Positions 33,321-41,791 of a DNA stretch of 64,000 bases are shown here, piece by piece. A model generated the notes under the pieces. The model was not told the DNA's origin. It saw nothing but the letters and a program-made list of their open reading frames with translations, and made no database searches. Source of the DNA: Sphingomonas sanguinis (GTDB taxonomy: Bacteria; Pseudomonadota; Alphaproteobacteria; Sphingomonadales; Sphingomonadaceae); contig NZ_CP079203.1 of the NCBI RefSeq assembly GCF_019297835.1, positions 1,151,001-1,215,000 on the forward strand, read 5' to 3'. Position numbers and translations under genes: made by a program. How positions within the stretch are numbered: the stretch's first letter is position 1; the number at the start of each line of letters is the position of its first letter.

Positions 33321-35921
33321 TCAGGGCGCGTGGGGTTCGTACCGCCGCGCACCCGCGCCCATCGCCGCCTGAATCCCCATGACCAGCGCATCCACCGTGA
33401 AGGGCTTGGTCAGCAATTGCATACCCGGCGACAGATGCCCGCTGTTCAGCACCGCATTCTCCGCATAGCCCGTGACGAACATGACATTCAATTCATGTCG
33501 TAATTCGCGTGCCGCCTCGGCCAGCTGCCGCCCGTTCATGCCACCGGGCAAGCCGACATCGGTGACGAGCAGATCGATGCGCTCGTCCGATCGCAGCACG
33601 GCCAGCCCCTCGACGCTGTCGACCGCCTCGATCACCCGATACCCCATGTCGCGAAGGACATCGGCGATCATCATCCGCACCGTCGCCTCGTCATCGACGA
33701 CCAGCACCGTCTCGCCCGCCCCCGACGCACTGGTCGGGACGCCCGTGGCATTCTCGCCGTCCTGCTCGGCCGGGCCGTGATGACGCGGCAGATAGAGGAA
33801 CACCGTCGTCCCCTCGCCCGGTGCGGAGCGGATGCGCACCTGCCCGCCCGATTGCTGGGCAAAGCCATAGATCATGCTCAGCCCCAGCCCGGTCCCCTGG
33901 CCCAGTGGCTTGGTGGTGAAGAAGGGGTCGAACGCCTTTTCCATCACGTCCGGGGTCATGCCGGTGCCGGTATCGGTGACGCACAGCGCCAAATACTCGC
34001 CGTCCGGTATGTCGGCGAAGCGGGCATTGTCCTCGTTCAGACGGCGATTGACCATCTCGATCGTGATCCGCCCGCCGCCCGGCATCGCGTCGCGCGCGTT
34101 GATGCACAGGTTCAGCAGCGCATTCTCCAGCTGCGGCGCGTCGACCAGCACGGTCCACAGATCGGCCGCGCCATGCGTCTCCAGCGCGATGCCCGGCCCG
34201 ACGGTACGGCGGATGAGATCGGCCATCCCCGCGACCAGCGCGGCGATATCGGTCGGCTTGGGCGCCAGCGTCTGCCGCCGCGAAAAGGCGAGCAGCCGGT
34301 GGGTCAGCGCCGCCGCGCGCCGCGTCGCCCCCTGCGCCGCGTCCATATAGCGGTCGAGATCGTTCACCCGCCCCTGCGAGAGCCGCAGCGCCATCAGCTC
34401 CAGCGACCCCGAAATCCCGGCGAGCAGATTGTTGAAATCATGTGCCAGCCCGCCGGTCAGCTGACCCACCGCCTCCATCTTCTGGCTCTGGCGCAGGGCC
34501 TCCTCAGCACGCATCAGTTCGGCGGTGCGGTCGGCGACACGCTGCTCCAGCTGGTCGGTCAGCGCACGCAGTTCGGCGATGGCGGTGTCGCGTTCGACCT
34601 CCAGCGCACGACGGGCGCCGACATCGATCAACACGCCGGGAAACTGGCTGGGCGTACCATCGGGGGCATGATCGACCCGGCCAATGGCCTCCAGCCAGTG
34701 GTAATGATCGTCATGGCGTCGAACGCGATATTGGTGGGCATAGGGACCGCCCCGCGCAATGGCCTCCTGCACCGCCTCCGAAAGCCCCGCCCGGTCGTCG
34801 GGATGGACCAGCTCGACCACCTTCTCGACTTCCAATCCCTCATGGCCGAGCGCGGGATCGATTCCGAAATGCCGCGCGAACGGCTCGTCGCAGGTGAAGC
34901 GATTGGACCGCAGATCCCAGAACCAGGTGCCGATGATCGCACCGGCCTCCTGGGCCAGTTGCACCCGTTCGGCGTTCAGCCGTGCCCGCGCCTCGCTTTC
35001 GCGGAGCTGCTGCTCCGTGAAGATCCGATCGGTGATGTCGAAGCTGACGCCGGGAAAGCGCACGCAGCGGCCGCTCTCATCGGCGATACAGCGGCCCCGC
35101 GCCGATACCCAATGGATCGTGCCACCCGGCTGGACCAGCCGATATTCTGAGACGAAGCGCCCCGCCGTCTCGCCACCGCCGCTCTTCGCCTCCAGTCCGG
35201 CCATCGCCTCCATGACCTCGCGCTGGACCCTGTCGCGGTCCTCGGGGTGGATGCCCTTGAAGAACTCCGCGATCGGCAGGCCCGTCTCGGCTGCGGCCGG
35301 ATCAACCCCGTACATCGTCGCGAAACGTGGGTCGGAACGGATCGAATCGTTCACCACGTCCCAGTCCCACATACCCACATGCGCACCCGAACTCAGCGCC
35401 AGCTCCAGCCGCTCGTCCGCCTCGCGCTGGCGCCGCTCGGCCAGGACGCGCGCCGTCGTCTCACCGGTGACGCAGACCATGCCTGCGATCGTGCCGCGGT
35501 CGTCGAAGACCGGCGAGTAGGAAAAGGTCCAGAAGCTCTCCTCCGGTCGCCCCTCGCGCGCCAGATCGAGCCGCATGTCGGTCATCTGCGCGACCTGTCC
35601 TGACAATGCCTTGTCGACCAGCGGCGCGATGTCGTCCCAGATGCTGCCCCACAGCACGCGGAAGGGCGTGCCCATGGCAGTGTCGGCGCGATAGCCCAGG
35701 ATCGGGCGATAGGCGTCATTGTAGAAGGAGATGAGATCCGGCCCCCAGACCAGATACATCGGCACCGGACAGGCCAGCATCGTCGCGATCTGCGCCTTGA
35801 GCGCCGCGGGCCATGCTTCTGGGCGGCCCAGGCTGGTCGCCGCCCAATCGAACGCGATCATCTCGTCCACGACCCGACCCGATACACCGTCGAGAAAAGC
35901 AAAGGCGGGAGAATGCACCAT
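33321..35921 (-). CDS. Hybrid PAS-sensor histidine kinase with receiver domain
   Basis: About 866 residues from ATG 35921 (AGGG upstream); starts further upstream are less convincing. No membrane segment. It has three PAS/PAC modules at about 15-150, 165-290 and 300-425, a linker coiled coil (TAIAELRALTDQLEQRVADR), HisKA with QLTGGLAHDFNNLLAGI, HATPase (NALLNLCINARDAMPGGG; GTGLGLSMIYGF) and a C-terminal receiver (VLVVDDEATVR; phospho-Asp in LLVTDVGLPGG; Lys in LLTKPF). A cytosolic sensor, perhaps light or redox, but no conserved NCRFL cysteine motif is present. No partner regulator nearby. Confidence 0.9.
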   Translation of the reverse strand: MVHSPAFAFLDGVSGRVVDEMIAFDWAATSLGRPEAWPAALKAQIATMLACPVPMYLVWGPDLISFYNDAYRPILGYRADTAMGTPFRVLWGSIWDDIAPLVDKALSGQVAQMTDMRLDLAREGRPEESFWTFSYSPVFDDRGTIAGMVCVTGETTARVLAERRQREADERLELALSSGAHVGMWDWDVVNDSIRSDPRFATMYGVDPAAAETGLPIAEFFKGIHPEDRDRVQREVMEAMAGLEAKSGGGETAGRFVSEYRLVQPGGTIHWVSARGRCIADESGRCVRFPGVSFDITDRIFTEQQLRESEARARLNAERVQLAQEAGAIIGTWFWDLRSNRFTCDEPFARHFGIDPALGHEGLEVEKVVELVHPDDRAGLSEAVQEAIARGGPYAHQYRVRRHDDHYHWLEAIGRVDHAPDGTPSQFPGVLIDVGARRALEVERDTAIAELRALTDQLEQRVADRTAELMRAEEALRQSQKMEAVGQLTGGLAHDFNNLLAGISGSLELMALRLSQGRVNDLDRYMDAAQGATRRAAALTHRLLAFSRRQTLAPKPTDIAALVAGMADLIRRTVGPGIALETHGAADLWTVLVDAPQLENALLNLCINARDAMPGGGRITIEMVNRRLNEDNARFADIPDGEYLALCVTDTGTGMTPDVMEKAFDPFFTTKPLGQGTGLGLSMIYGFAQQSGGQVRIRSAPGEGTTVFLYLPRHHGPAEQDGENATGVPTSASGAGETVLVVDDEATVRMMIADVLRDMGYRVIEAVDSVEGLAVLRSDERIDLLVTDVGLPGGMNGRQLAEAARELRHELNVMFVTGYAENAVLNSGHLSPGMQLLTKPFTVDALVMGIQAAMGAGARRYEPHAP

Positions 35922-36091
35922 GATGCGACCCTGCATCAGAGCGCGGCCCGGCGCCAGCGTCGGTTGGCGGTCCCTCTGGCGCCCCTCAATCTGGATCAGG
36001 AAATTGGCTCGGACACGGGATCGGGCCATTTTGTCCATGGGCTGATCTGTCCGAGTGACAGGGCCGATCGGCTCGACTACCGCCTCGCCCC

Positions 36092-36538
36092 GTGACGGCG
36101 ATCCGCAGCCTGTTCGCGCAACGCCATCTGGCCGTGCTCCTCTGCGCGGCGGCGCTGCTGTTGAAGCTGCTGATCCCGGCGGGGTACATGATCGGGCAGG
36201 TCGAGGGGCAGGCGGCGATCATCCTGTGCCCAGGCAGCGCGCCCGTACCGGACACGGCCCCGATGGCACATGGCGGGGCCATGGCGATGGGCCATGCCAC
36301 CATGGCGCACGACCGGGGCGGACATGGCCAAGGCCATTCCGACAAGGATCACGGCCGCGACATGCCCTGCGCCTTTGCCGGGCTGACCGCGCCCGGTCTG
36401 GCGGCGACCGATCCGATCCAGCTCGTCCTGCTCGTCATCTTCGTCATGAGCGTCGGTCGGGCCATGCCGGTCCTGCCCCGACCCGCCGCCGCGCTTTATC
36501 TGCGGCCACCCTTGCGAGGACCGCCCGCGCTTTCCTGA
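36092..36538 (+). CDS. DUF2946-family His/Met-rich membrane protein
   Basis: A 148-residue protein starting at GTG 36092. Hydrophobic helix LAVLLCAAALLLKLLIPAGYM, a periplasmic His/Met-rich stretch (MAHGGAMAMGHATMAHDRGGHGQ), then CAFAGLTAPG and a second helix. This fits DUF2946, a family often found next to copper-linked TonB receptors. The His/Met content suggests metal handling (copper or iron). It heads a likely unit with the receptor and the PepSY protein, all on the plus strand. Confidence 0.7.
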   Translation: MTAIRSLFAQRHLAVLLCAAALLLKLLIPAGYMIGQVEGQAAIILCPGSAPVPDTAPMAHGGAMAMGHATMAHDRGGHGQGHSDKDHGRDMPCAFAGLTAPGLAATDPIQLVLLVIFVMSVGRAMPVLPRPAAALYLRPPLRGPPALS

Positions 36539-36627
36539 CCCGTCTCATCCGGCATCGCTACCCTTGGGCGGCGGTGCCTTCATGATGTTCGCCCCCGTTC
36601 CGGCGGGGGTCGGTCGAAAGCCTGTTC

Positions 36628-38790
36628 ATGCCTTTATTCCTTCCGATGCCGGACAATCTGTCCGCCCAGACGGCGCCACCCGCGTCGCCTACCATCGTCG
36701 TCACCGCCGAACGCTCGCTCGACACGAGTGCCGGGGCGGCCAGCCGCCTGCCCCTGTCGATCCGTGAAACCCCCGCCAGTATCGAAGTCCTGACCCAGGA
36801 CGAACTCCAGAGGCGCGGCGTCCGCACGGCGCGCGAGGCGTTCGACCAGGTGGTCGGTGCGATTTCGGGCAATGTGCCGGGCAATCCGGCGGTCGTCGCG
36901 ATGCGCGGCTTTTCGGGCAACACCGTCTCCATCCTGCAGGACGGGGTGCGGATCGCTGCCTCCACCATCACCCAGCGCGACAGCAATATCTGGCATTACG
37001 ACCGGATCGAGGTGCTGAAAGGCCCCGCCTCCGTCCTCTATGGCGAAGGCGCGCTGGCGGGCGTCATCAACAAGGTCACGCGCAAGCCGGTGCTCGGCGA
37101 GCGCACGCTCGACCTGATGCTCTCGGGCGGCAGTTTCGACACGGTGTTTGCGGGCGGCGGCGTCAACTTGCCCGTGTCGCCCACCATCGCGGTGCGGGCA
37201 GACGCCAGTTACCAGCGATCCGACAGCCTGTACGATGTCGATCATAATGCCAGCGTGTCGACCGGGCTGACCGCCAGCGCGCTCTTTCTTCCGAGCGATC
37301 GCCTGTCGCTGCTGGTCGCGATCGATCATTTCGAGGATCGCTATGACGCGACCTATCAGGGCCTGCCGCTGATCCCCGCCCGCTATGCGCTTGACCCCAG
37401 CGATGCGGTGCGCAGCAGCGCCGGGCTGGTCGCCGACCGCAGCCTGCGGCAGCGCAACTACAACCCGCAGGGCGCATGGTCGGGCGCGAACGAGACGACG
37501 GTTCGCTCAAGGCTCGACTGGACGATCGGCGACGGCTGTACCGCCACGCTGGACCTGACCGGCTATACCGCCGACCGTGCCTTCCTGCTCGCCGATACGC
37601 AGAGCTTCGTCGCACCGAACGCCCGTTTTCCGGGTGGCAGCATCCGGCAAAGCTATCAGGATTTCCGCCACGACCATCATTTCTGGAATGTGCGTGGGGT
37701 CATCGGACGCGACGGACGGATCGCAGGGTTGCGCCACCGTTTCAGCCTGGGTGCCGAGTATAACGCGACGGACTTCACCAGCCTTCGGCAGCAGGCCCCG
37801 CTCGGCATCCTGCCCGATGTCGATCTGAGCAACCCCGCGCTGATCGTCGCGCCGACCTCGCCGAGCGTCTTTACGAGCGGCAATGTGACCTTCCGCTCGC
37901 GGCTGAAACAGGCAGCACTCTTTGCCGAGGATGCGGTCAACCTGACCGCGCGCTGGTTGCTCGTCGGCGGGGTGCGCTGGGACCATATCGCGCTCGACCG
38001 GGCGACGATCCAGAATGTCGGAGGCGCGACCGACCGCCATGCGCCGCGCTTCGATCCGGTGTCGTGGCGCGCGGGCACGACCTGGGACGCGGTGCGGGGT
38101 GTGACGCTCTATGCGCAATACACTACCGCCGTCTCGCCGGTGTCGACCATCCTGCTCGCCTCGATCGCCAATAGCCGCTTTCGACTGACCAAGGGCCATG
38201 CGGTCGAGGCGGGGTTCAAAGCAAGCGGCTGGGGCAACCGCGCGACGCTGACCGGCGCGGTCTATCGCATCGTCCAGTCGGACATCCTGACCCGCGACCC
38301 GACCAACCCGGCGTTGAGCGTTCAGGGCGGGCGGCAATCCTCGCGCGGGATCGAGCTCACCGGCGAGCTTCGCCCCTCGCCCCCGTTGCGGCTGACGGTG
38401 GGCGCATCCTGGACCGATGCGCGCTATGACCAGCTGTCGGAACTGGTCGGCGGCGTGCGGGTCGACCGTAGCGGCAACCGGCCGATCAACGTGCCGGACA
38501 CGACGCTGTTCGCCTCCGCTTTCTATACGCTGCCGCACGACGTCACCTTGGGCGGTATCCTGCGACAGGCGGGCGGCTTCTATACCGACACGGCGAACAG
38601 TATCCATGTCGCGGGTCACACGCTGCTCGATGCCAGCCTGTCGGTGCCGGTCGGTCCGCACACCAGCGTGACGCTGCGCGGACGCAACCTGACCAACCGC
38701 TTCTACGGTGAGTATTCGGGCTACCCAAGCACCAACGTCTATATCGGCGCGCCGCGATCCTTCGACATCGCGCTGACGGCCCGGTTGTGA
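36628..38790 (+). CDS. TonB-dependent siderophore/metal receptor
   Basis: A 720-residue receptor. TonB box IVVTAERS, plug at about 45-160 (SIRETPASIEVLTQDELQRR, AMRGFSGNTVSILQDGVR, YDRIEVLKGPASVLYGEGALAGVIN), barrel ending IALTARL; the siderophore-receptor plug motif is clear. A stop lies in frame about 45 bp upstream, and the N-terminus MPLFLPMPDNLSAQTA has no positive charge and only a short hydrophobic core, so the signal peptide looks poor. The next gene (PepSY) overlaps the stop, as in siderophore-reductase operons. Confidence 0.88.
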   Translation: MPLFLPMPDNLSAQTAPPASPTIVVTAERSLDTSAGAASRLPLSIRETPASIEVLTQDELQRRGVRTAREAFDQVVGAISGNVPGNPAVVAMRGFSGNTVSILQDGVRIAASTITQRDSNIWHYDRIEVLKGPASVLYGEGALAGVINKVTRKPVLGERTLDLMLSGGSFDTVFAGGGVNLPVSPTIAVRADASYQRSDSLYDVDHNASVSTGLTASALFLPSDRLSLLVAIDHFEDRYDATYQGLPLIPARYALDPSDAVRSSAGLVADRSLRQRNYNPQGAWSGANETTVRSRLDWTIGDGCTATLDLTGYTADRAFLLADTQSFVAPNARFPGGSIRQSYQDFRHDHHFWNVRGVIGRDGRIAGLRHRFSLGAEYNATDFTSLRQQAPLGILPDVDLSNPALIVAPTSPSVFTSGNVTFRSRLKQAALFAEDAVNLTARWLLVGGVRWDHIALDRATIQNVGGATDRHAPRFDPVSWRAGTTWDAVRGVTLYAQYTTAVSPVSTILLASIANSRFRLTKGHAVEAGFKASGWGNRATLTGAVYRIVQSDILTRDPTNPALSVQGGRQSSRGIELTGELRPSPPLRLTVGASWTDARYDQLSELVGGVRVDRSGNRPINVPDTTLFASAFYTLPHDVTLGGILRQAGGFYTDTANSIHVAGHTLLDASLSVPVGPHTSVTLRGRNLTNRFYGEYSGYPSTNVYIGAPRSFDIALTARL

Positions 38791-38801
38791 GGAACATGCC
38801 G

Positions 38802-40202
38802 ATGACACCCGCTTCCCGCCACGCCGCCTTTCACCGGACCATCTGGCGCTGGCATTTCTGGGCCGGGCTGCTGATCGCGCCGATCCTGCTGATGCTCAGC
38901 CTGACCGGCGCCATCTATCTGTTTAACGACGAGCTGAACGACGCGATCTATCCAGAGCTGCGTTTCGTCGCTCCGCACCGCACCGATGTGCCGATGTCGC
39001 TTATGATCGAGGCCGCTCTTGCTGCCTATCCGGGCAGTGCGTCGCGCGTCGACATGCCGCAGACCAACGACCGCTCGGCAGTGGTCTTCGTCCAGCCGAA
39101 CGAAGGACCGCCACGCCGCGTCTCGGTCGATCCCGGCACGGGACGGGTGCTGGGCAGCGTGGACTATGACCGCACGCTGGTCGGCTGGGCGGATGCCATG
39201 CACCGTTCCATATTGATGGGGGTGTTCGGCGAGCGGCTGGTCGAGCTGGCCGTCAGCTGGGCGCTGGTCCTGCTCGTCACCGGCGTCATCCTGTGGTGGC
39301 CGCGCGGGCGGTTCACGGCGGCGGGGACGCTCTGGCCGCGATGGCGGGGGCGCGGGCGACGCTTCTGGCGCGATCTGCACGGGCCGGTCGGCGTGTGGAG
39401 CATCGCGCTGATCGGCTTCCTGATCGTCACCGGCCTGCCCTGGGCGGGGGTCAGCGGGCCGCTGATCCACCGGGTCGGGGCGGCGCTGGGCATCGGTTAT
39501 CCACCTTCCTTCCGGCAGTACAACATACCCCATAGCGTGCCGATGAAGACCGCCTTGGGGGATGCGCCCTGGACGCTGGAGGATGCTCCCATGCCCCGTT
39601 CGGCGATGGCCGCCATGGGCGGCGAACATGCCGATCACGGCCCGGAGATGCCCGGCGCCACCCACGACCCCGCCGTCATTGGCGGCACCGACCGGGTGAC
39701 GGCGATCCTGCACGCGCATGGCTGGTCGGGCAGCTACCGCCTGTTCCTGCCCAAGGGCGCGGATGGAGTCTATACCGTCTTCACCTATCCCGACCGGCCG
39801 GTGGGGCAGAAGACGCTCTATATCGACCGCTACAGCTTCAGGCCCATCGGGCCGGAGGTGCGCTATGCCGATTATGGCATCGTCGGCCGCGCGGTGGAAT
39901 CGGGTGTCCAGCTTCACATGGGCAATTATTTCGGCCGCGCGAACCAGTTGCTGATGCTGATCCCCTGCATCGCCATCTGGGTCCTGACGATCAGCGGCGT
40001 GGCGATGTGGTGGAAACGTCGCCCGGCCGGGCGGGTCGGCGCGCCGCCTGCGCTGTCGGGCGCGCGGGTCGGCGGGCTGCTTCTATCGCTGGTGGTGGCG
40101 GGGATCGCCCTGCCGCTGTTCGGCGCGTCGCTGGTCGTCATCGGCCTGCTCGACCGGGCCTTGCTCTGGAGCCGCCGCCGTCTCGCGATTGAACAGGCTT
40201 GA
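38802..40202 (+). CDS. PepSY-TM domain protein (siderophore/iron reductase type)
   Basis: About 466 residues from ATG 38802 (GAGG nine bases upstream; an overlapping GTG at 38787 is possible). Four membrane helices: FWAGLLIAPILLMLSLTGAIYL, VELAVSWALVLLVTGVILWW, VGVWSIALIGFLIVTGLPW and LLMLIPCIAIWVLTISGVAMWW, plus a last helix at the end. Conserved RTIWRWHFWAG and FWRDLHGPVG His residues could bind haem. Two PepSY domains lie in the periplasm; a short MGGEHADHGPEM stretch is His-rich. Such proteins act with TonB receptors to reduce ferric chelates. Confidence 0.85.
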   Translation: MTPASRHAAFHRTIWRWHFWAGLLIAPILLMLSLTGAIYLFNDELNDAIYPELRFVAPHRTDVPMSLMIEAALAAYPGSASRVDMPQTNDRSAVVFVQPNEGPPRRVSVDPGTGRVLGSVDYDRTLVGWADAMHRSILMGVFGERLVELAVSWALVLLVTGVILWWPRGRFTAAGTLWPRWRGRGRRFWRDLHGPVGVWSIALIGFLIVTGLPWAGVSGPLIHRVGAALGIGYPPSFRQYNIPHSVPMKTALGDAPWTLEDAPMPRSAMAAMGGEHADHGPEMPGATHDPAVIGGTDRVTAILHAHGWSGSYRLFLPKGADGVYTVFTYPDRPVGQKTLYIDRYSFRPIGPEVRYADYGIVGRAVESGVQLHMGNYFGRANQLLMLIPCIAIWVLTISGVAMWWKRRPAGRVGAPPALSGARVGGLLLSLVVAGIALPLFGASLVVIGLLDRALLWSRRRLAIEQA

Positions 40203-40246
40203 ACGAAAGCCGTTATCCCACCGACCTTCGCAAAGGGATGACGGCC

Positions 40247-40750
40247 ATGAAGAACAAAGGATTATCGCCATTGGTGGCGGGCGGTATCGCGACGGGTGTG
40301 CTCGGGCTGAGCGCGCTGATCGGGCGGCGTAACGCCCCCGATCCGTCGCACCCGCGCATCCGCCGCTGGTATGCGCGGCTCGACAAGCCGGGCTTCACCC
40401 CGCCCGACACGGTGTTCGGTGCGGTCTGGCCCGTGCTGGAGACCCTGGCGGCGGTCGGCGGCTATCGCCTGCTGCGCGCGGCCCCCTCGCCCGCGCGCAA
40501 TACGTCGGTCGCACTGTGGCTGGGCAACAGCGCGATGATCGGCGGCTGGACCGAGCTGTTTTTCCGCGAACGGCGCACCGGCGCCAGCACCGCCGCCGCC
40601 GGAGCGATGGCGCTTAGTACCACCGCGCTCGCCGCCACCGCCTGGAAAGTCGATAGCCCCGCTTCGGTCAGCGTGATGCCGCTGGCGGCGTGGCTGGGCT
40701 TTGCGACCCTGCTGGCGGGGGAAGTGTGGCGTCGCAACGACAATCGATAG
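40247..40750 (+). CDS. TspO/MBR family protein
   Basis: About 167 residues from ATG 40247 (AAAGGG nine bases upstream; ATG 40238 sits right on that site). Five helices with the TspO signature WYARLDKPGFTPPDTVFGAVWPVLETLAAVGGYRL. The conserved Trp-Tyr-x-x-Leu-x-Lys-P block is intact, but the second conserved block is degenerate (NSAMIGGWTELFF). Family members bind porphyrin or cholesterol-like ligands in the membrane and modulate stress or photosynthesis genes. It is 45 bp after the PepSY gene and may be co-transcribed. Confidence 0.85.
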   Translation: MKNKGLSPLVAGGIATGVLGLSALIGRRNAPDPSHPRIRRWYARLDKPGFTPPDTVFGAVWPVLETLAAVGGYRLLRAAPSPARNTSVALWLGNSAMIGGWTELFFRERRTGASTAAAGAMALSTTALAATAWKVDSPASVSVMPLAAWLGFATLLAGEVWRRNDNR

Positions 40751-40822
40751 CAGAAACGCCCCAAACATGAACTTTAGATGAAGCCGGCATGAACTATTCC
40801 GCCTAGGAAACGTTCGGAGGCG

Positions 40823-41791
40823 ATGCGGGGGAAAAGCAGCGCCATCTCGATTCTGACAGCCGGTTTCCTGGCGGGATGCAACACGCATCAATCCACGCTG
40901 GCGCCGTTCGGGGCGGATGCGGCCGATATTCGGCATCTTTTCATCATCATGCTAGTCGGCGCGGTGCTGATCGCGGGCGGTGTCGCGCTGCTGATGCGCC
41001 ATGCCGTCCGAGCGCCTGAGGGATCGATCGACCATCGCAAGGGGATGCGGATCGTCCTGTGGCTGGGCGGTATCATCCCGACCGTCGTGCTGCTCGGCCT
41101 GCTCGCCTATTCGCTGCCCTATATGCGTCCTCGCCCGGCCTCGCCCGCCGACCTGACCATCGCGGTCGATGGCGAGCAATTCTGGTGGCGCGTCGCCTAT
41201 GCGCCGCCGGGCCGAGCGCCCGTGCTGAGCGCCAATGAAATCCGCATCCCCACCGGCCGCACCGTCGCCTTTCGCCTGAGCGGCGGCGATGTGGTGCACA
41301 GCTTCTGGATACCGGGGCTGGCGGGCAAGATGGACATGATCCCCGGCCGCATCAACAGCCTGGTCGTGCGCGCCGACAAGTCCGGCCGCTATCGCGGGCA
41401 ATGCGCCGAATTTTGCGGGCTGTCCCATGCGCTGATGGCGTTCGACGTCATCGCCATGCCGCCCGCCGCCTTCGACGCGTGGCTGGCCGAGCAGGCCCGT
41501 CCCGCCCGGCCGGGCGACGATGCCGGGGCACGCCTGTTCGCCGCGAACGGATGCGGCGGCTGCCATGGCATTGGGGGTGTCAACGCGCCCAGCCGGATCG
41601 GCCCCGACCTGACCCATTTCGGATCGCGCCGGACGCTGGCGGCGGGCATCCTGCCGATCACGGAGGCGAACGTCGCCGCCTTCATCCGCCACCCCGAAAA
41701 GACCAAGCCCGGCGTCCGAATGCCGTCCTTCCCCCAATTGTCGGATGATGAGGCGATCGCCCTCGCCCGCTATCTTCAGGGCCTGAAATGA
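40823..41791 (+). CDS. Cytochrome c oxidase subunit II fused to cytochrome c (caa3 type)
   Basis: A 322-residue lipoprotein (LAGC19). Two helices at 38-58 and 77-97, then the cupredoxin domain with CuA ligands H159, C194, C198, H202 and M205 and the aromatic electron-entry stretch FWWRVAY. A C-terminal cytochrome c has C244-x-x-C247-H248 and Met in MPSFPQL. It donates electrons from cytochrome c to subunit I. It heads a tightly packed operon: the next gene starts 4 bases before its stop. Confidence 0.93.
   Translation: MRGKSSAISILTAGFLAGCNTHQSTLAPFGADAADIRHLFIIMLVGAVLIAGGVALLMRHAVRAPEGSIDHRKGMRIVLWLGGIIPTVVLLGLLAYSLPYMRPRPASPADLTIAVDGEQFWWRVAYAPPGRAPVLSANEIRIPTGRTVAFRLSGGDVVHSFWIPGLAGKMDMIPGRINSLVVRADKSGRYRGQCAEFCGLSHALMAFDVIAMPPAAFDAWLAEQARPARPGDDAGARLFAANGCGGCHGIGGVNAPSRIGPDLTHFGSRRTLAAGILPITEANVAAFIRHPEKTKPGVRMPSFPQLSDDEAIALARYLQGLK

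Noticed and set aside
36564..36767. Alternative N-terminus of the siderophore receptor in another frame
   Set aside because: The frame carries no hydrophobic signal-like segment, so a simple frameshift does not restore a signal peptide.
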